64,000 nucleotides of DNA. Source: Hyparrhenia diplandra. Taxonomy: Eukaryota; Streptophyta; Magnoliopsida; Poales; Poaceae. The translations under genes and the position numbers were made by a program. The DNA is taken from positions 310,001 to 374,000 of the forward strand of contig JADLZK010009222.1 in NCBI GenBank assembly GCA_015847255.1, given 5' to 3'. Positions 32,991-44,939 of the stretch are shown one piece after another (the stretch's first letter is position 1; every line of letters begins with the position of its first letter). Under the pieces are notes generated by a model, which saw nothing but the letters and a program-made list of their open reading frames with translations, had not been told where the DNA came from and did no database searches.

Positions 32991-34589
32991 TTTTTTTTGA
33001 ATTTGCTATCACAACTTTTTCTGTGCCTTTGCTATAGTACATTGAGTTCATTCTTCAAGTTTGGTATTTTTTAAAACTTTTTACTATATTTTATGAGTTT
33101 TCTTGTTATATTTGAATTTCTTTCGAAAACTAAAATTTGAAGCGCAAGTGATTCGAATAATGGGTCTAAATGATTCAAAAAATGATAAACATGATTGTGA
33201 GTCCATATTGAGTCCTCATCCATGGCCAGGCACCGAAATTCAAATATCTTGTGCGCTGAAACACGTCGACTCACTTGCGGGTCGATCGTTTTAAAATTCT
33301 ATAAAATTCAAACGGAGTTGAAAAATCATGAAACTTGACGAGTTGTCCTTATATCACATGTGTACACTATGAAAAAGTTTGAGTCGATTTCGTGGACGTT
33401 TGCATCTCGGGTGGCGATTACGGAGACATCTCTAGCATGTGATAACTTGAAACTCTAGTTGAGATGTCTAGGTTTCAAAGATCCGGGGTGCAAACTTGCA
33501 TGAAACCTTTTCAAATTTTTTTCCACAGCTTAAACATGCAATATAACGATGCCTCGTCAAATTTCATGAATTTCCGACTTCGTTTTCTTTTTTTTAGAAT
33601 TTTAAAATGAATCGCGCGCACGGTAATCGGAATGTCTCGCATACAAGATATTTTGATTTTCTCACGTGTCCATAGATGAGGGCTCAAAATATACTAACAA
33701 ACAAGAATATCATTTTTCCAATCATATAATTCTATTTTTCTAAGGACATGCAGTTCAAATTTTAGGTGGGAAAAAATATTCCAAGAAAAGAAGAAAACTA
33801 TTAAAAAATAGTAAAACGTGCGGAAAATGTCCCAATTTTGACATGTTCTTGTAAACACTCTAACTAAGGTACAGAAAAATTTTGAAGTGAAAATTCAAAA
33901 AAAAAAAAAAAAAAAAAAAAATTGCCGAGCCATACTTTTGCCCTCGGCGAAGGCCACTTCGCCGACCGCCTACGCAGAGGGCGGTCGGCGAAGGTGTTTA
34001 AAAAGAAAACAAACACTTCGCCGACCGTGCCGTGTCGAGGCGGTCGGCGGCTCTTCCCGCCCGATCCCGCCCGCGTCGAAAACAGGTTGGCCGACCGCGG
34101 ATCCGGGCGGTCGGCCGCGAAGCCCGGTCCCCGCCGACCGCCCCGAGATCTGGCGGTCGTAAAAAAAATAATAAAAAAAGACATTATCCACTCATCACTC
34201 GGCTCACCCTCACCACACTCACACACACACTCACACACACAGGCACCCGACGCCCGCCGCCGCCGCCAATCCCGACTCCGGCGCCGGCCACCGCCCGCCC
34301 GCCCGGCCCCCAAGCCTCCTCCCCCGCCGACGCCCCACCGCCGGCGCGGCCGGCCTCGCCCCCGCCCCGCCCCCGCCAGCGGCGCCGCCCGTCCGCCGCG
34401 GCGCCGCCCCCGCCCCCCCGCATGAAGCGGCGCCCGCCCGCGGCCGCCCCGCCTCCCGCCTCCCAGGCCGCCGCCGCCGGCGGCCGCCCGTCCTGGGCCG
34501 GCCGGCGCCCCCGACGCCGGCCCCCTCCCCGGCGCCGGCCCTCCCGGCGCCTCCCCACACCATCCGCCGGCCCCCAAGGCCGCCGCCGG

Positions 34590-34757
34590 TGAAGAGAAGA
34601 AGAGGAAGGGGAGGGAGGAGGAGGAGAGAAGGGGGCCGGTGCTAGGGAAGAAGAGGGAGGAGAAGAAGAAGGGGAAGGAGGAGGAGGAGGAGGAGGGAAG
34701 AGGAAGAGGAGGAAAAGAAGGAGGAGGGAAGAGGAGGAAGAGGAGAAGGAGGAAGTT
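34590..34757 (+). repeat. Purine-rich GGA/GAA tract
   Basis: A stretch of almost only G and A in the plus strand between the GC-rich leader and the start of the CACTA transposase region. The long frames across 33864-34879 on both strands are composition artefacts of this tract and of the GC-rich leader. Confidence 0.8.
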
Positions 34758-34927
34758 CGACGCCGTCCTCGTGCCGCCCGGCGTGTCCGTGCTCGTGGTT
34801 CGTCGTAGAGGAGGAGGAGGTCATCATTGTCGACCGTGCTCCGCCGTCGTCCCTTCCGCGCCATCCCGGCCGCGGCCACGTGCTCCCTCGAAGGTATGGC
34901 ATGGCATGAAGCAATTAGTAGCTAGTG

Positions 34928-35019
34928 CATATGGATATGTGGATGTTGGCCATATGGATATGTGGATGGTCGCCATATGAATATGTGGTTGTTGGTCATA
35001 TGGATATGTGGATGTTGGC
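34928..35019 (+). repeat. 23 bp minisatellite, four copies
   Basis: CATATGGATATGTGGATGTT and variants start at 34928, 34951, 34974 and 34997. It lies upstream of the TNP2 coding region, probably in leader or intron sequence. Confidence 0.85.
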
Positions 35020-35634
35020 CATCGTGCCATGTTTTTTTTCAGGTATCGAAAAGCCGCCCGTGTAGGGGAGGTTCTGTCAAAATTTCTAATTTTTCTCATG
35101 TTTTTCCTTTCGCAGAAAAGAGCCCGTCGAAGTACCTCGGCGTCCCCGATCTTCTTCCTCTGCGTTGCGGGTGTGACTGCACTGCTTCGCCTCACCCCCG
35201 CCACCCTAGGTATGAATATCCCCTGCTCCAGTCGCATGGTCGTATGTCGCGTAACCTAGTTAGGCGTCTCCGTCGAAAGAGATACGGTTGGAGGTATGCA
35301 TTTCTTTGCATATCTACGACCGTACCGCTTCGGATTGTCCACGATTTTTGGACAGCCCACGGATGCGTAGATGGGTGGATTTCCATGTCCCGTTCGGTCG
35401 GCGACAGAGTTTTCGGCATCACCTCCCCACCGTTCTCCGGATGCACACTCTCCCTTCCGGGACGTGTATCAGGAGAACGTGGGAGTGCTGCCGAATTCTG
35501 TCTCGGTCGGATCGGAGCATGGAAACTGACCGATCTACGCATCCGCGGGTGGGATTAGGACCTATCCTGGCCTATTAGAGAGTAGGAACGCCATGTAGAT
35601 CGAACTCATGGTTGGAATTCGTGGTTGCTAAAGG

Positions 35635-38600
35635 ATGGACGACCCCCGGTGGATGGATATGCGACGGTTGAGAAGTAAGCGTGATTTTGACGAAGAATGG
35701 ATGGACAAGACCAATGGGTTCTTGGAAATGGTATGGGGCAACGCTCGTGCTCGTGGTCATTTGCTAGTTTGGTGTCCCTGCAGTAAATGTGACAACACGA
35801 GAAGAGTCAGCCGAAAGGATATGCAACGTCATCTTCTAGATGTTGGATTCACCAAGAACTATACCGTCTGGGTATACCATGGTGAAGCACAACGTATGAG
35901 AGAGGAGGAGGTGAGAGCACGCCTCGACGATTGTGATGGTGATGCCGGGGTTGTAGATATGTTAGATGATGTCCACCAAGGACTTTTCAACGAAGCACGT
36001 GACAAGGAGGCGATGGAGAAGGAGGCAAAGAATTTCTATGAAATGTTGGACTCGGCGGCGAAACCCCTTCATGAGAACACAACGGTTTCGCAGCTGGATG
36101 GCATTTGTCGCTTATTAGGGCTGAAGTCTGAATTGAACATCAGTCGAGCAGGCTTCGATAAGGTGTTGTCCATTGTTGGCACCGCCCAAAGGGCCATAAC
36201 CTACCATCGAGCATGTATGACTCCCAAAAACTCTTTACGGCACTTAAGATGCCGTATGAGCAGATACATGCTTGCGAGAATGGGTGTGTCCTATTTAGGA
36301 AAGAGCACGCCGATGCAAAGCACTGTCCAAAGTGCAAAGCCTCTAGGTACGAAGAGGTCCCAACTGGAGATGGTCAGATGAAGCAGAGTAAAGTCGCCAA
36401 AAAAATTCTACGGTACCTACCGTTTGTACCGAGGATTCAACGACAATACATGACCGAGGAATCCGCTAAACAGATGACGTGGCACAAAAATGGCAAGCGA
36501 TACACTCCAGACAAGATGATACATCCATCAGATGGTGAAGCATGGCAATACTTTGATGGAAAACATCCTGAGAAAGCAATGGAGGCGCGTAATGTACGTG
36601 TCGCCCTGGCAACAGATGGGTTCAATCCCTATGGAATGAGTACGGCCCCATACACTTGTTGGCCCGTATTCGTTATCCCCCTGAATCTCCCCCCTGGTGT
36701 CGCCTTTCAACGGGACACCATATTCTTGTCGCTTATAATTCCGGGCCACCCGGGGAATAAGATGGGTGTGTTTATAGAGCCTGTGATCGATGAATTGATC
36801 AAGGCTTGGGATGAAGGCGTATGGACATACGACCGAGCTACGAAGACAGTGTTCAAGATGCATGTTTGGTACCAGTACTCAATTCATGACTTCCTGGCGT
36901 ATGGGTTGTTCTCAGGCTGGTGTGTTCATGGAAAGTTCCCGTGCCCAGTATGCAAGGAAAGTCCGATGTTCATCGGGGGTTGCGGCGGGTGGTAAGTTTT
37001 TCGTCGTTCGACCTACATCGTCGATTTTACGCCTCTTGACCATCCATTCGAGACAAGACACGAAGAACTTTACAAAAGGGGTCGTGAGTGACGTAACCTC
37101 AACCGCAGATGAAGATCGGTGCCGAGGTCCGTGCTCGGCTAGAGTCTCTTGTGGCCAATAAACAAGGTGGTGGTTTTGTGGGGTATGGTCGGCAAGCATA
37201 TGTGGACTCATAAGTCGGGCTTGGAGAGGCTCCCTATCATGATGACCTTCTTGTGCCACATCACCTTGACAATATGCACCGCGAGAAGAATATCATTTGA
37301 AGCACTTTTTGCACACTCATGGACACGAAAAGTCTAAGGACAACCCTAAGGCTAGAGTGGACTGGCAAAACTTTGCGATAGACCAAATCAAGAGATGAGG
37401 CCTCCATGAGGGCGGCAAGAGATGGCGAAGGCCCAATGTTGATTTCGTCTTGTCTAGCCAAAAGCAGAAAGGAGGTACTTAAATGGATGAAGACCCCGAG
37501 GTTTCGGATGGGTATGCACATAATGTGAAGAGGGGAGTCAATTTAACTACTATGCGAGTCAATGGGATGAAGAGTCATGACTATCACGTATGGATTGAGC
37601 GGCTGCTTCCCACGATGGTTCGAGGCTTTGTCCCTGAGAATGTATGGCTAGTCTTTGGCAGAGTTGAGTTATTTCTTCCGCCAATTTGTGTGCAAAGGCG
37701 ATCTCTCAGACCGTTTGTAGACAGTTGGAAAAGGCGGCACCTGTGTTACTCTGTAAGTTGGAGAAAATCTTCCCACCCGGCTTCTTCTTGTCGATGCAGC
37801 ATATGATTGTGCACCTCCCGTACGAGGTACGTATGGGGGGCCCGGTGCAGTACCATTGGTGCTACCCAATCGAGAGAACTCTAAAGAGTGTACGCAGAAA
37901 ATGTAGAAATAAAGCCAGAATCGAGCCGTCAGTTGCCGAGGCATACGTTGTGGAGGAGGTGTCAAACTTCACAGAAAAGTACTATACAGAGAACATTCCT
38001 AGCGTGCATGATCAAATCCCCCGTTACAATGCTGACGAAAATCAGTCGAAGCTCAGCCTTTTCCAAGGTCAATACGGAAGCGCCGGTGCATCTACCATTA
38101 AGCAGTTGAGCAACAAAGAGTGGCACAGTATCATGCTATATGTCTTGACCAACTCACCCGAGGTGGATCCGTACAAACGTGAATTCATTCGTGAGACTTG
38201 GTCTTTATCAAGGGATGCAGAGCCACACGAAATTGATACTCTTCTTTCACAAGGTGCTGGACCACAGAGAACCGATTTCATTTCGTGGTTCAAGAGAAGG
38301 GCCCAAACCGATCGCTCTATCTGTGGCGAGCTAATTGCTGTTGCAAACGGCTGTGATTTGAGGGTTAGGTCATTTAGCGCTTATGATGTGAATGGATATC
38401 GTTTCCACACGACAAGCTACGAACAGGGGCGACCCAACCGAAGTACCACAAACAGCGGCGTGCTAACAGTCGATAATAATGGGAACGAGTACCATGGCAG
38501 AGTCGAAGAAATATACGAGCTTTCATTTTATGGGGCCCCGCATCTTAAACCTGTGATATTCAAATGTCATTGGTTCGACCCTGAATGTACTAAACGCGTA

Positions 38601-39088
38601 CACGGCAATTGGGCTAGTCGGTTCGACCGATTCCGTGTATCCACGATCCGATATATACATTGTGGCTCAACAGGCCGTGCAGGTTTATTACCTGCCATAT
38701 GCCTGCCAAAACAAAGATTATCTTAAGGGTTTGGAGGTTGTGCAGAAGGTAGCGCCGCATGGTAAACTACCCGTCCCAAATGATGAAGATTATAACTTGA
38801 TCAACCCAATCACATATGAGGGAGAGTTCTATCAAGAAGAGGGTGCGCCGGGAGTTTTGTGATAGACCTATTTGGAGATATAGGAATGGAAGTAGACGAT
38901 GAAACGTCGAGGATGACGGCGACGGCGTTGAGGTGTTCGACTTGAAGGACATAGCTATGCTAGACAGATTGAGCACGGTCAATGAAGGCAACAATCCTAG
39001 TTCAGATTCTCTTAGTGATTTTGACAATGTTGACAGCGATGACGAGCGGAGAAACGCTCCAGCGGACGATGATCCCGATTACTTCTAA
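35635..39088 (+). CDS. TNP2-type CACTA transposase, frameshifted
   Basis: Catalyses cut-and-paste movement of CACTA elements. Order of domains by eye: transposase-associated N-terminal domain (35635 on; WMDKTNGFLEMVW, WCPCSKCDN), the Transposase_21 core (36213-36980; HACENGCVLFRKEHADAKHC, ATDGFNPYGM, VIPLNLPPG), a DUF4218-like segment (37686 on; FFLSMQHMIVHLPYEV, YPIERTLKSVRRKCRNKA), a DUF4216-like segment (about 38380-38860; FKCHWFD, YACQNKDYLKGL) and an acidic tail ending PDDDPDYF-like at 39088. Frames shift at about 36187 (one C missing), near 36980-37060, across 37120-37480, at about 37670 and near 38640. Without those changes it would be a product of about 1,100 residues. Non-functional as it stands. 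Confidence 0.9.
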
Positions 39089-39216
39089 TACATGTAATAC
39101 TATGTTATTTTGTTTTTACTTTGTAATTATGTCTTATTTATTTATATTTTGATTACAATGCATGTAAATCTAATTATGCCTTGTTTATGTTTTGATTACG
39201 GGTGATCGGGACAAAG

Positions 39217-41391
39217 ATGGCGGGAGGAGGTCGTGGAGGTCGTGGAGGTCATGGAGGTCGACGACCCCGAGAGGTCGTCCGTGCCTTGACCAGGATTTAC
39301 AACCCGGGCGAAGACAAGGGCGGCGGAGGAGGCGGAGAGTTCACGAGGCGGCCTCCTCGTGTCGAGGCCTCCTCGCCCCCACGCCCGGGCCCGAGGTGGA
39401 GGAGGAGGGACGACGAGGAGGAGCTGGTGGCGCGCCGCGCCGGCGGGCAGGGTGGCAGCAGGGACCCACCGGGCGGGGGGACGACGCCCGCCGACGCCCG
39501 ACGTCACCGACGGCAGGGGGAGGACGCGTCTGGTGGCTCCAACCCCTCCGGTGGGGGTTCGGACTCGGCGGCAAAGCAAGGGCTGCGAAGGTCTACTTGC
39601 GAGGCCCCTCACGACTCCCTCAGGGCTCCGCTCCAAAGACAACCGCCCCGTGATTCGCCCCAAGGGACAAGGTAAGTAGATTTAGATGCGCACCTCATTG
39701 TCTTCATTATGCCTACTTCATGTCTTCATTATGCCTACTTGAAAGTGAAACTAATATCGTGTCTTCATTATGCGGGAGCTGGATCGTTGTGTCGGGCGGT
39801 GACTCACGCAAGCCCGCCCGGCATCATCGGATTCTTTGTGCGCGGCAGCACTACCCGGCGTCGTCACGTACCACGGGCATACAGGGCGGCCGCCTCTGCT
39901 GGGCAGCCTACTACCAAGGAGAAGACTCGGACTACACCCACAAGGCAGAGCGGGTGCTCACGAGAGTTTTGGGTAACTCGACCTCGCAAGACAAAGCCTT
40001 TTCTCAATACATCGCATTCTTGAAACCATGAATTTGATATTGTATTTGTATGCAGAACTTCTTCAAATGTGAGGAAGGACGGGAGGAGCGAGCTGCAAGG
40101 GTGCTTGAGAACGCCGCAAAAAACGCGTCACCGATATGCTTTCGGATGCAAAGCCCCAGGCCATCATAAACTACTATGCAACGGTGCTGGGTCAGAAAGT
40201 ATCAAAGGAGGATGCAAGGACTAAGATGTTGACCCGCGAACAGTTCTTGGAGGTACATGAACAACACTACGCGGTGCTTGTTTTGAGATAGTTAATGTGA
40301 TCTTCTAATCTGACATATTTTCATGACGTGTAGATGAAGCCGACTTGGTTACGCGTCCATGGGGATTGCTGGGATCAGATCGTGGACAAGTGGTTCACGG
40401 AGGAGTGGCAAAAGGTGCACGACGATGCCCGGGAAAAACGTTTGGTGATGCAAGGTCCATCACACCACCAAGGCAGTCGGAGCGTTGCGGAGTACAAAGA
40501 ATTATGGGTAAGCGCTTTTCTTTTGTTAAGCTCAATCTTATTTGTTTCTCTTCCTTTGTTTCTCACAGCTCACTAATCCTCTTCCTTTGTTTCTCACGGT
40601 GAAGACACATCCAGGCAAGACCTGCACCGACTGGCAGGCCTTCTGCATGGCGCACAAGAAGAGGGCCGCCTCTGATGTTTCCTATGACGTCAACGACCCG
40701 GCAGAGGCGTACAGCAACTCCAGTGTGGGCCAACGGATCGTTGAGTACACGGCGGCGACTCGGCAGAAATATGGGGAGGACTACGATCCGGGCGCCCATG
40801 ACATTGATACGGACATCGTCATGGCCACTTTTGGAGGCAAGAAGCACGGGAGGTTGGGCGTCGCCGACGGCATCATCGACAGCTTCCGCATGAGACTCTC
40901 CGACGTCCGAGCACGGAGGGCGGACACGGACCCGCCGATACGGCCCAGAGCAAGCGTGGCACGGGGCGTTTCAATGCCCTTGAGGTGGAGGCCCAGCAGC
41001 TAGCCCAGCAGCTAGCGCGGGAGGAAAGGAGGCGCCGTGAGGAGGTGGAGGCCCAAAGAAAGCGACAATGGCGGCCAAGTTCGAGGAACTTACTAGGTTC
41101 CTTGCCACGACAGTGGATTGAGTCCGCCACACGGGCTCCTAGGTCCGGTCGTTCCACGGCTGCGGACTCGCCGTTCCGGGTACTCCCGTGAGTATGATAG
41201 CAAAGAGTTTCGATTTTCGTTTCAAATAATCATGTCTAACACCGCAACATTGTCTTCTTTGCGCAAGGCTTCCACTCCGGATCGGCGGGGTCGAATCAGC
41301 CCTTTGCAGGTGCTCCGTGTGTTGAGCAAGGCTTCCCGCCCCCCGAACCATCAAGTTCCATCTTTCCCACCCTTCCCGCCAGCTGAATGAA
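39217..41391 (+). CDS. Second CACTA protein (Ptta/En/Spm type), multi-exon, frameshifted
   Basis: Exon 1 from ATG 39217 to 39671 (donor GTAAGT) encodes a Gly/Arg-rich start and ALTRIYNPGED. A second exon around 39770-40000 reads SRKPARHH and IQGGRLCWAAYYQGED, exact borders uncertain. Exons 40056-40252, 40334-40507 and 40605 onward have GT/AG borders and encode INYYATVLGQKVSKEDARTK, WDQIVDKWFTEEWQKVHDDA and TDWQAFCMAHKKRAASD, ending in MATFGGKKHGRLGVADG. This matches the Ptta/En/Spm transposase family (TnpA-like role: binding subterminal repeats). One-base shifts occur near 40112 and 40960, and a coiled C-terminal stretch rich in Glu/Arg follows. It lies directly after the TNP2 gene. Confidence 0.8.
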
Positions 41392-41639
41392 CTTGTGAGA
41401 CTCCCCGCGACTTCTCTCGGATCATTTGTGGACTTGTTTCTCTTGTAAACTTGATGTTGGACTTGTGGACATGATGTTCGACTTGTGAGACTCGATGAGA
41501 CTTGTGCAACTTATTTATGTGATATATATATGTTACGTGATTGAATGGATGTGAGATATATTATATATGTGTTTGTTTGTCAAGAGGGAAAGCGAAAACA
41601 AAAAAAAATAAATTTTTTTCGGGGCCGGCGATCGCTTTT

Positions 41640-42240
41640 GCCAAAAACGGTCGGCGCGAGCCTTCGCCCGACCGCTTTTGCCCCGGCTGTCGGCGAAAGC
41701 TGGGAGGGAAATGGCCCGGTTCGCCCCTTTCCCAGCCTTCGCCGACCGTTTTATCAAAAGCGGTCGGCGACGTTTTAAAAAAAAAATTTGTCCTTCGCCG
41801 AGCAGCACTACGCGGGCGGTCGGCGAAGAAATTGTAAAAAAATGTAAAACACCTTTGCCGACCGCCCATCTAGGAGCACGGTCGGGCGAAGGAATTGTGA
41901 AAAAAAATATAAAACACCTTCGCCGGCGGTCCCCGACATGGCGGTCGGCGAAGAGGAGAAATGAGAAAATCTTCGCCGACCGCCGGTGTCCGAGGGCGGT
42001 CGGCGAAGAGGGCATAACGGCCGTCTATTTCGTGCCTCCGTTAACGGCAACTTTTTCTTCGCCGACCGTCGTTTTTGGTGGTCGGCGGCCTTCGCCGACG
42101 GGTGGTAGTTTGGGCGGTCGGCGACCGCCACGCCGACCAAAAATTGGGCGACCGCTCGCCGCCGACCACTACGGTCGGGCGGCCTTCGCCGACCGTTTTT
42201 TCGGCCTTCGCCGACCGCTTGCGGCGGTCGGCGAAGTCCC
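41640..42240. repeat. Right subterminal palindromic repeats of the CACTA element
   Basis: Same TTCGCCGACCG motif as the left zone, again in head-to-head pairs enclosing loops such as TTTTATCAAAAG. Spacing is irregular, about 25-70 bp. Open frames across this zone are repeat artefacts. Confidence 0.85.
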
Positions 42241-42364
42241 GATTTCCTGTAGTGCGCCAGCTAGCTCGACCGGTGGGCGTGTGGCTAGGTGCGCCTGTGC
42301 AACTGGCCAGTCTTCGGTGCACACGCCGGAGTCCGGCACAGAGAGTGGGGCGCAGGCCAACTAG

Positions 42365-42370
<6 letters not shown>

Positions 42371-42401
<31 letters not shown>

Positions 42402-42407
42402 AGAATG
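42371..42407 (-). mobile_element. Tail-only retroinsertion: CATTCTC plus about 30 A on the minus strand
   Basis: A T30 run followed by GAGAATG is flanked by the 12 bp direct repeat AACTAGGGGACT (42359-42370 and 42408-42419). Read on the minus strand it is CATTCTC then poly(A). This is the same type of event as at 12732 and lies 116 bp beyond the right end of the large CACTA. Confidence 0.8.
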
Positions 42408-42555
42408 AACTAGGGGACTGTTGGTGGTGTGTGCTTCGGATAGTTTAGTGGGCTTTCATAGTCGGGCCTAACCTAGTGTATCATGTCGGTGCTGTTCATT
42501 GGCGGAGGCAGGATAAAAGCTAGCTATGGTGAACTAATCTATTATCTATACCTAC

Positions 42556-43815
42556 TAAGAGCATTTCCAATGGGGCCCCTATTTGGGCCCCTACTCTAAA
42601 TTATAGGGTCTTGGATAAAAAAAAACAACTTCAATGGAGACCCTAAATAGACCCCTTACTTTACATGCCCTCAAATTCTAATCTCAGGCCCCCACATCTA
42701 GCAGCCCCCATTCAGTGGGGCCCACCCACCTTTCCCCCATCCATTTCGCCTCCCGTCCGCGCCGGCTGGACCCGATGCGCCGCCGGAAATCCATCCGCCT
42801 CCACATCCAAGAACAGCCGTAGGCTACCCGCCCGCCCCTTCCACTTGAACCCGCGGCCGGGAGGAAGGGACGACGCCGGTGGAGCGACTTCGTCGCGGTG
42901 CGACGTCGCGGGTTGTCGGCGTCGGTGTCACGGGCGGCGGACGCGACCGGCTCTTGCGCAGCGCGGAGTCCGCCTCCCCGCCACCGCGGGAGCGGGCGCA
43001 TGACGCTCGCCCGTAGCCACATGGAGACCTTGGTGAGGTACCACGGATCACGCCGCAGATGGAGCCGCCCGCCGCGGCTCGGGCTCGATCCTCGTCGGCT
43101 GACGCAGGGACTCCATGAACAGCCGCAGTGACCGCACCGCCGGGCGGCGGAGCCCGGTGAAGCTGCTGCGCCGGCTGCCGAGAGCGCAGCGTTCCGATCC
43201 TCGGTTGTGCGGCGCTGCTGCCGCCCACGAAACTGGAAGGCCCGCAGCCAACGCCGGAGCCGGGCTTGAGGTGGCCTGGGACGGGCGGGAGGAGGCACGG
43301 GAAGACGAGATCGACGTTCTTGCTGGTGGCCTTGCGGAGGCGGCGACAGAGCTCTCCGGTCGACGAGTGGCGGCGGATCTTGTCGGCGCATCCGTTGCAT
43401 TGGCAGTGCGGCGTCGGCAACCTGAGCACGAACACCGCGCCGTGTGCCCGCGCAGGCGGGCACCCCTCCGCTCCGGTGGGCAGCCTCCTCCCCGGCCATG
43501 CGCGTGGTCGCCTCTCCTGAACTCGCCGTCCGTCCCCGCACGCGCTCCCTTCCACTGCGGCTCTCACCACGGCGAGCACGTCGGGCGGCCTTGGAGACGG
43601 CACCATGGCTAGCGTCACCACAACCTGGTAGGCTGTGGTCCTCTACGACTGGCCGAGGTGTACGAGCTTTGCCTTTGTCACGATGATTTGGGGGTCACAT
43701 TTGGGAGCTTCCGTTGGAGAATATCAGAAAATTGAGCCCACAAAAATAGTATTGAGCACCTAAATTAGATTTTAAGGGCCTGATTTAGGTGGTGTGGCTG
43801 GAGTTTTGCTCTAAT
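42556..43815 (-). mobile_element. Pack-MULE-like element with captured GC-rich gene fragment
   Basis: An AT-rich frame encloses a GC-rich core (42760-43620). Left edge AGAGCATTTCCAATGGGGC and, inverted, right edge TTAGAGCAAAACTCCAG resemble the GAGCATCTCCAA-type ends of grass MULEs. The GC core read on the minus strand contains VFVLRLP then CQCNGCADKIRR, close to the HMA metal-binding motif of heavy-metal-associated isoprenylated proteins, and RKATSKNVDLV. Frames are disrupted and no 9 bp duplication was found. The left edge also overlaps TCTATACCTACTAA, identical to the start of the Helitron at 48622, so a truncated Helitron is an alternative. Confidence 0.4.
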
Positions 43816-44624
43816 AAAGAGAGAAAATTTTTTGTCCACTTTTTTTCGTATATGCCTTCCGTCTACCAAAAAAACATTTCCGTCACTTTTTTCTTTTGTC
43901 CTTCCGTCCGTGTATCCTTTCACCCGGACATGTTCCTATCTGCCTTCCGTACCCGTATACGATTCCTACTGCTGGGCTTGGCTGCCTGTGCGGCAAATTG
44001 TGAGTGCAATATGGAGGAGGCCACACCGAGCGAAAACGTAGAAAACTTTGTCTCGGCACATGATTATTGTGTAGGAGGATTGCTGGTCCATATCAAGAAC
44101 TAAGGAAAAGAAAAAAAAGTGGTGCCAGCCCACATTTTTGGAAATTATATTTTGGTCCACCACGATACATATACGGTTTGAGCCACGTGTGTGTGTGCTG
44201 TCGTTGGTAAACTTTGAATAAGTATAAGCAGAGTACGGATCCGATAGACTCCGTACTTCTTTAGGAAAGAGGAATCAAAGGAGAAAAAGTGGCAATAGAA
44301 AATATAGCCTTTTAAATGAAATTTGCAAAATAGGTAAAATATAAGGTGTAAGAAATGGACCTTTGACGTGCAATACCAATCAGAGTTACCTTTCACACCA
44401 TTTTAGCATCATGAATAACTAGACATTTCAACAAAAACTAAAGGGAAATCATCTATTTGTCAATGTCCTTTCCTAGGCATAAAGAGTGACTTGTCTTTCC
44501 CCTCAACCATCACACCACTAGACCCACCATTTACTAATAAGTGTTTAATCCAAGAATTCCATCTAGTCTATTAGAAAAGCCCCCTAGATTCTAAAACTTG
44601 AAACAAACAAAAGTGCCCCCAACT

Positions 44625-44931
44625 TATATAAGTACAATATATACTCTAATCTAACTTCAAAACAACACCTTCCATGCATATACCTGACTCCTCTGCCCGC
44701 ACACAGCGACAGCAACCGCCTAACACCAATGTGGCCTGCCAACTATGGCCCACTCGTTGGCCAAAGAGGAGGCCGTGGCTAGGGCCAAAAGTGAGGCCCA
44801 TGCCACTGTCGTCCTATATACTTGGTTGTTTCTGCGTTACTACCTGTCAGTGGCCGGGGTGGGTCATCGCGTTTTAACTCCTTTTTCTGCTATGTCTGGC
44901 TTTGTTTTCATCTGCATTCGGAATGGCTCGT
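44625..44931 (+). other. Possible short gene: TATA-like box and 62-codon ORF
   Basis: TATATAAG at 44625 is followed 112 bp later by ATG 44744. The frame to 44931 starts MAHSLAKEEAVARAKSEAHA and then turns hydrophobic. It may be an exon with a donor near 44860. No second copy or domain supports it. Confidence 0.2.
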
Positions 44932-44939
44932 GACCATGA

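Larger units (their letters stand above)
32360..42254 (+). mobile_element. Complete 9.9 kb CACTA (En/Spm) transposon
   Basis: Left terminus CACTACAGGAAACGGG and right terminus, inverted, CACTACAGGAAATCGGG, with a perfect 3 bp duplication CGC at 32357-32359 and 42255-42257. Both subterminal zones (32378-32990 plus 33925-34160, and 41640-42240) are crowded with TTCGCCGACCGC and its inverse. The interior encodes a TNP2-type transposase followed by a second En/Spm-type protein, the usual order of plant CACTA elements. Both frames are damaged, so the element probably depends on a relative for movement, although its ends look intact. Confidence 0.95.

Noticed and set aside
33864..34914. Very long open frames on both strands with Arg/Gly/Pro or Lys/Glu-rich products
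   Set aside because: They fall in a GC-rich leader and a purine tract inside the CACTA element; overlapping frames on both strands show a composition effect, not genes.
34928..35019. CRISPR-like array at the 23 bp repeat
   Set aside because: Units are directly adjacent with no spacers; it is a minisatellite.
42684..43621. 285- and 265-codon minus-strand frames as intact genes
   Set aside because: They overlap in different frames and only short pieces look like an HMA protein; no frame keeps the domain whole.
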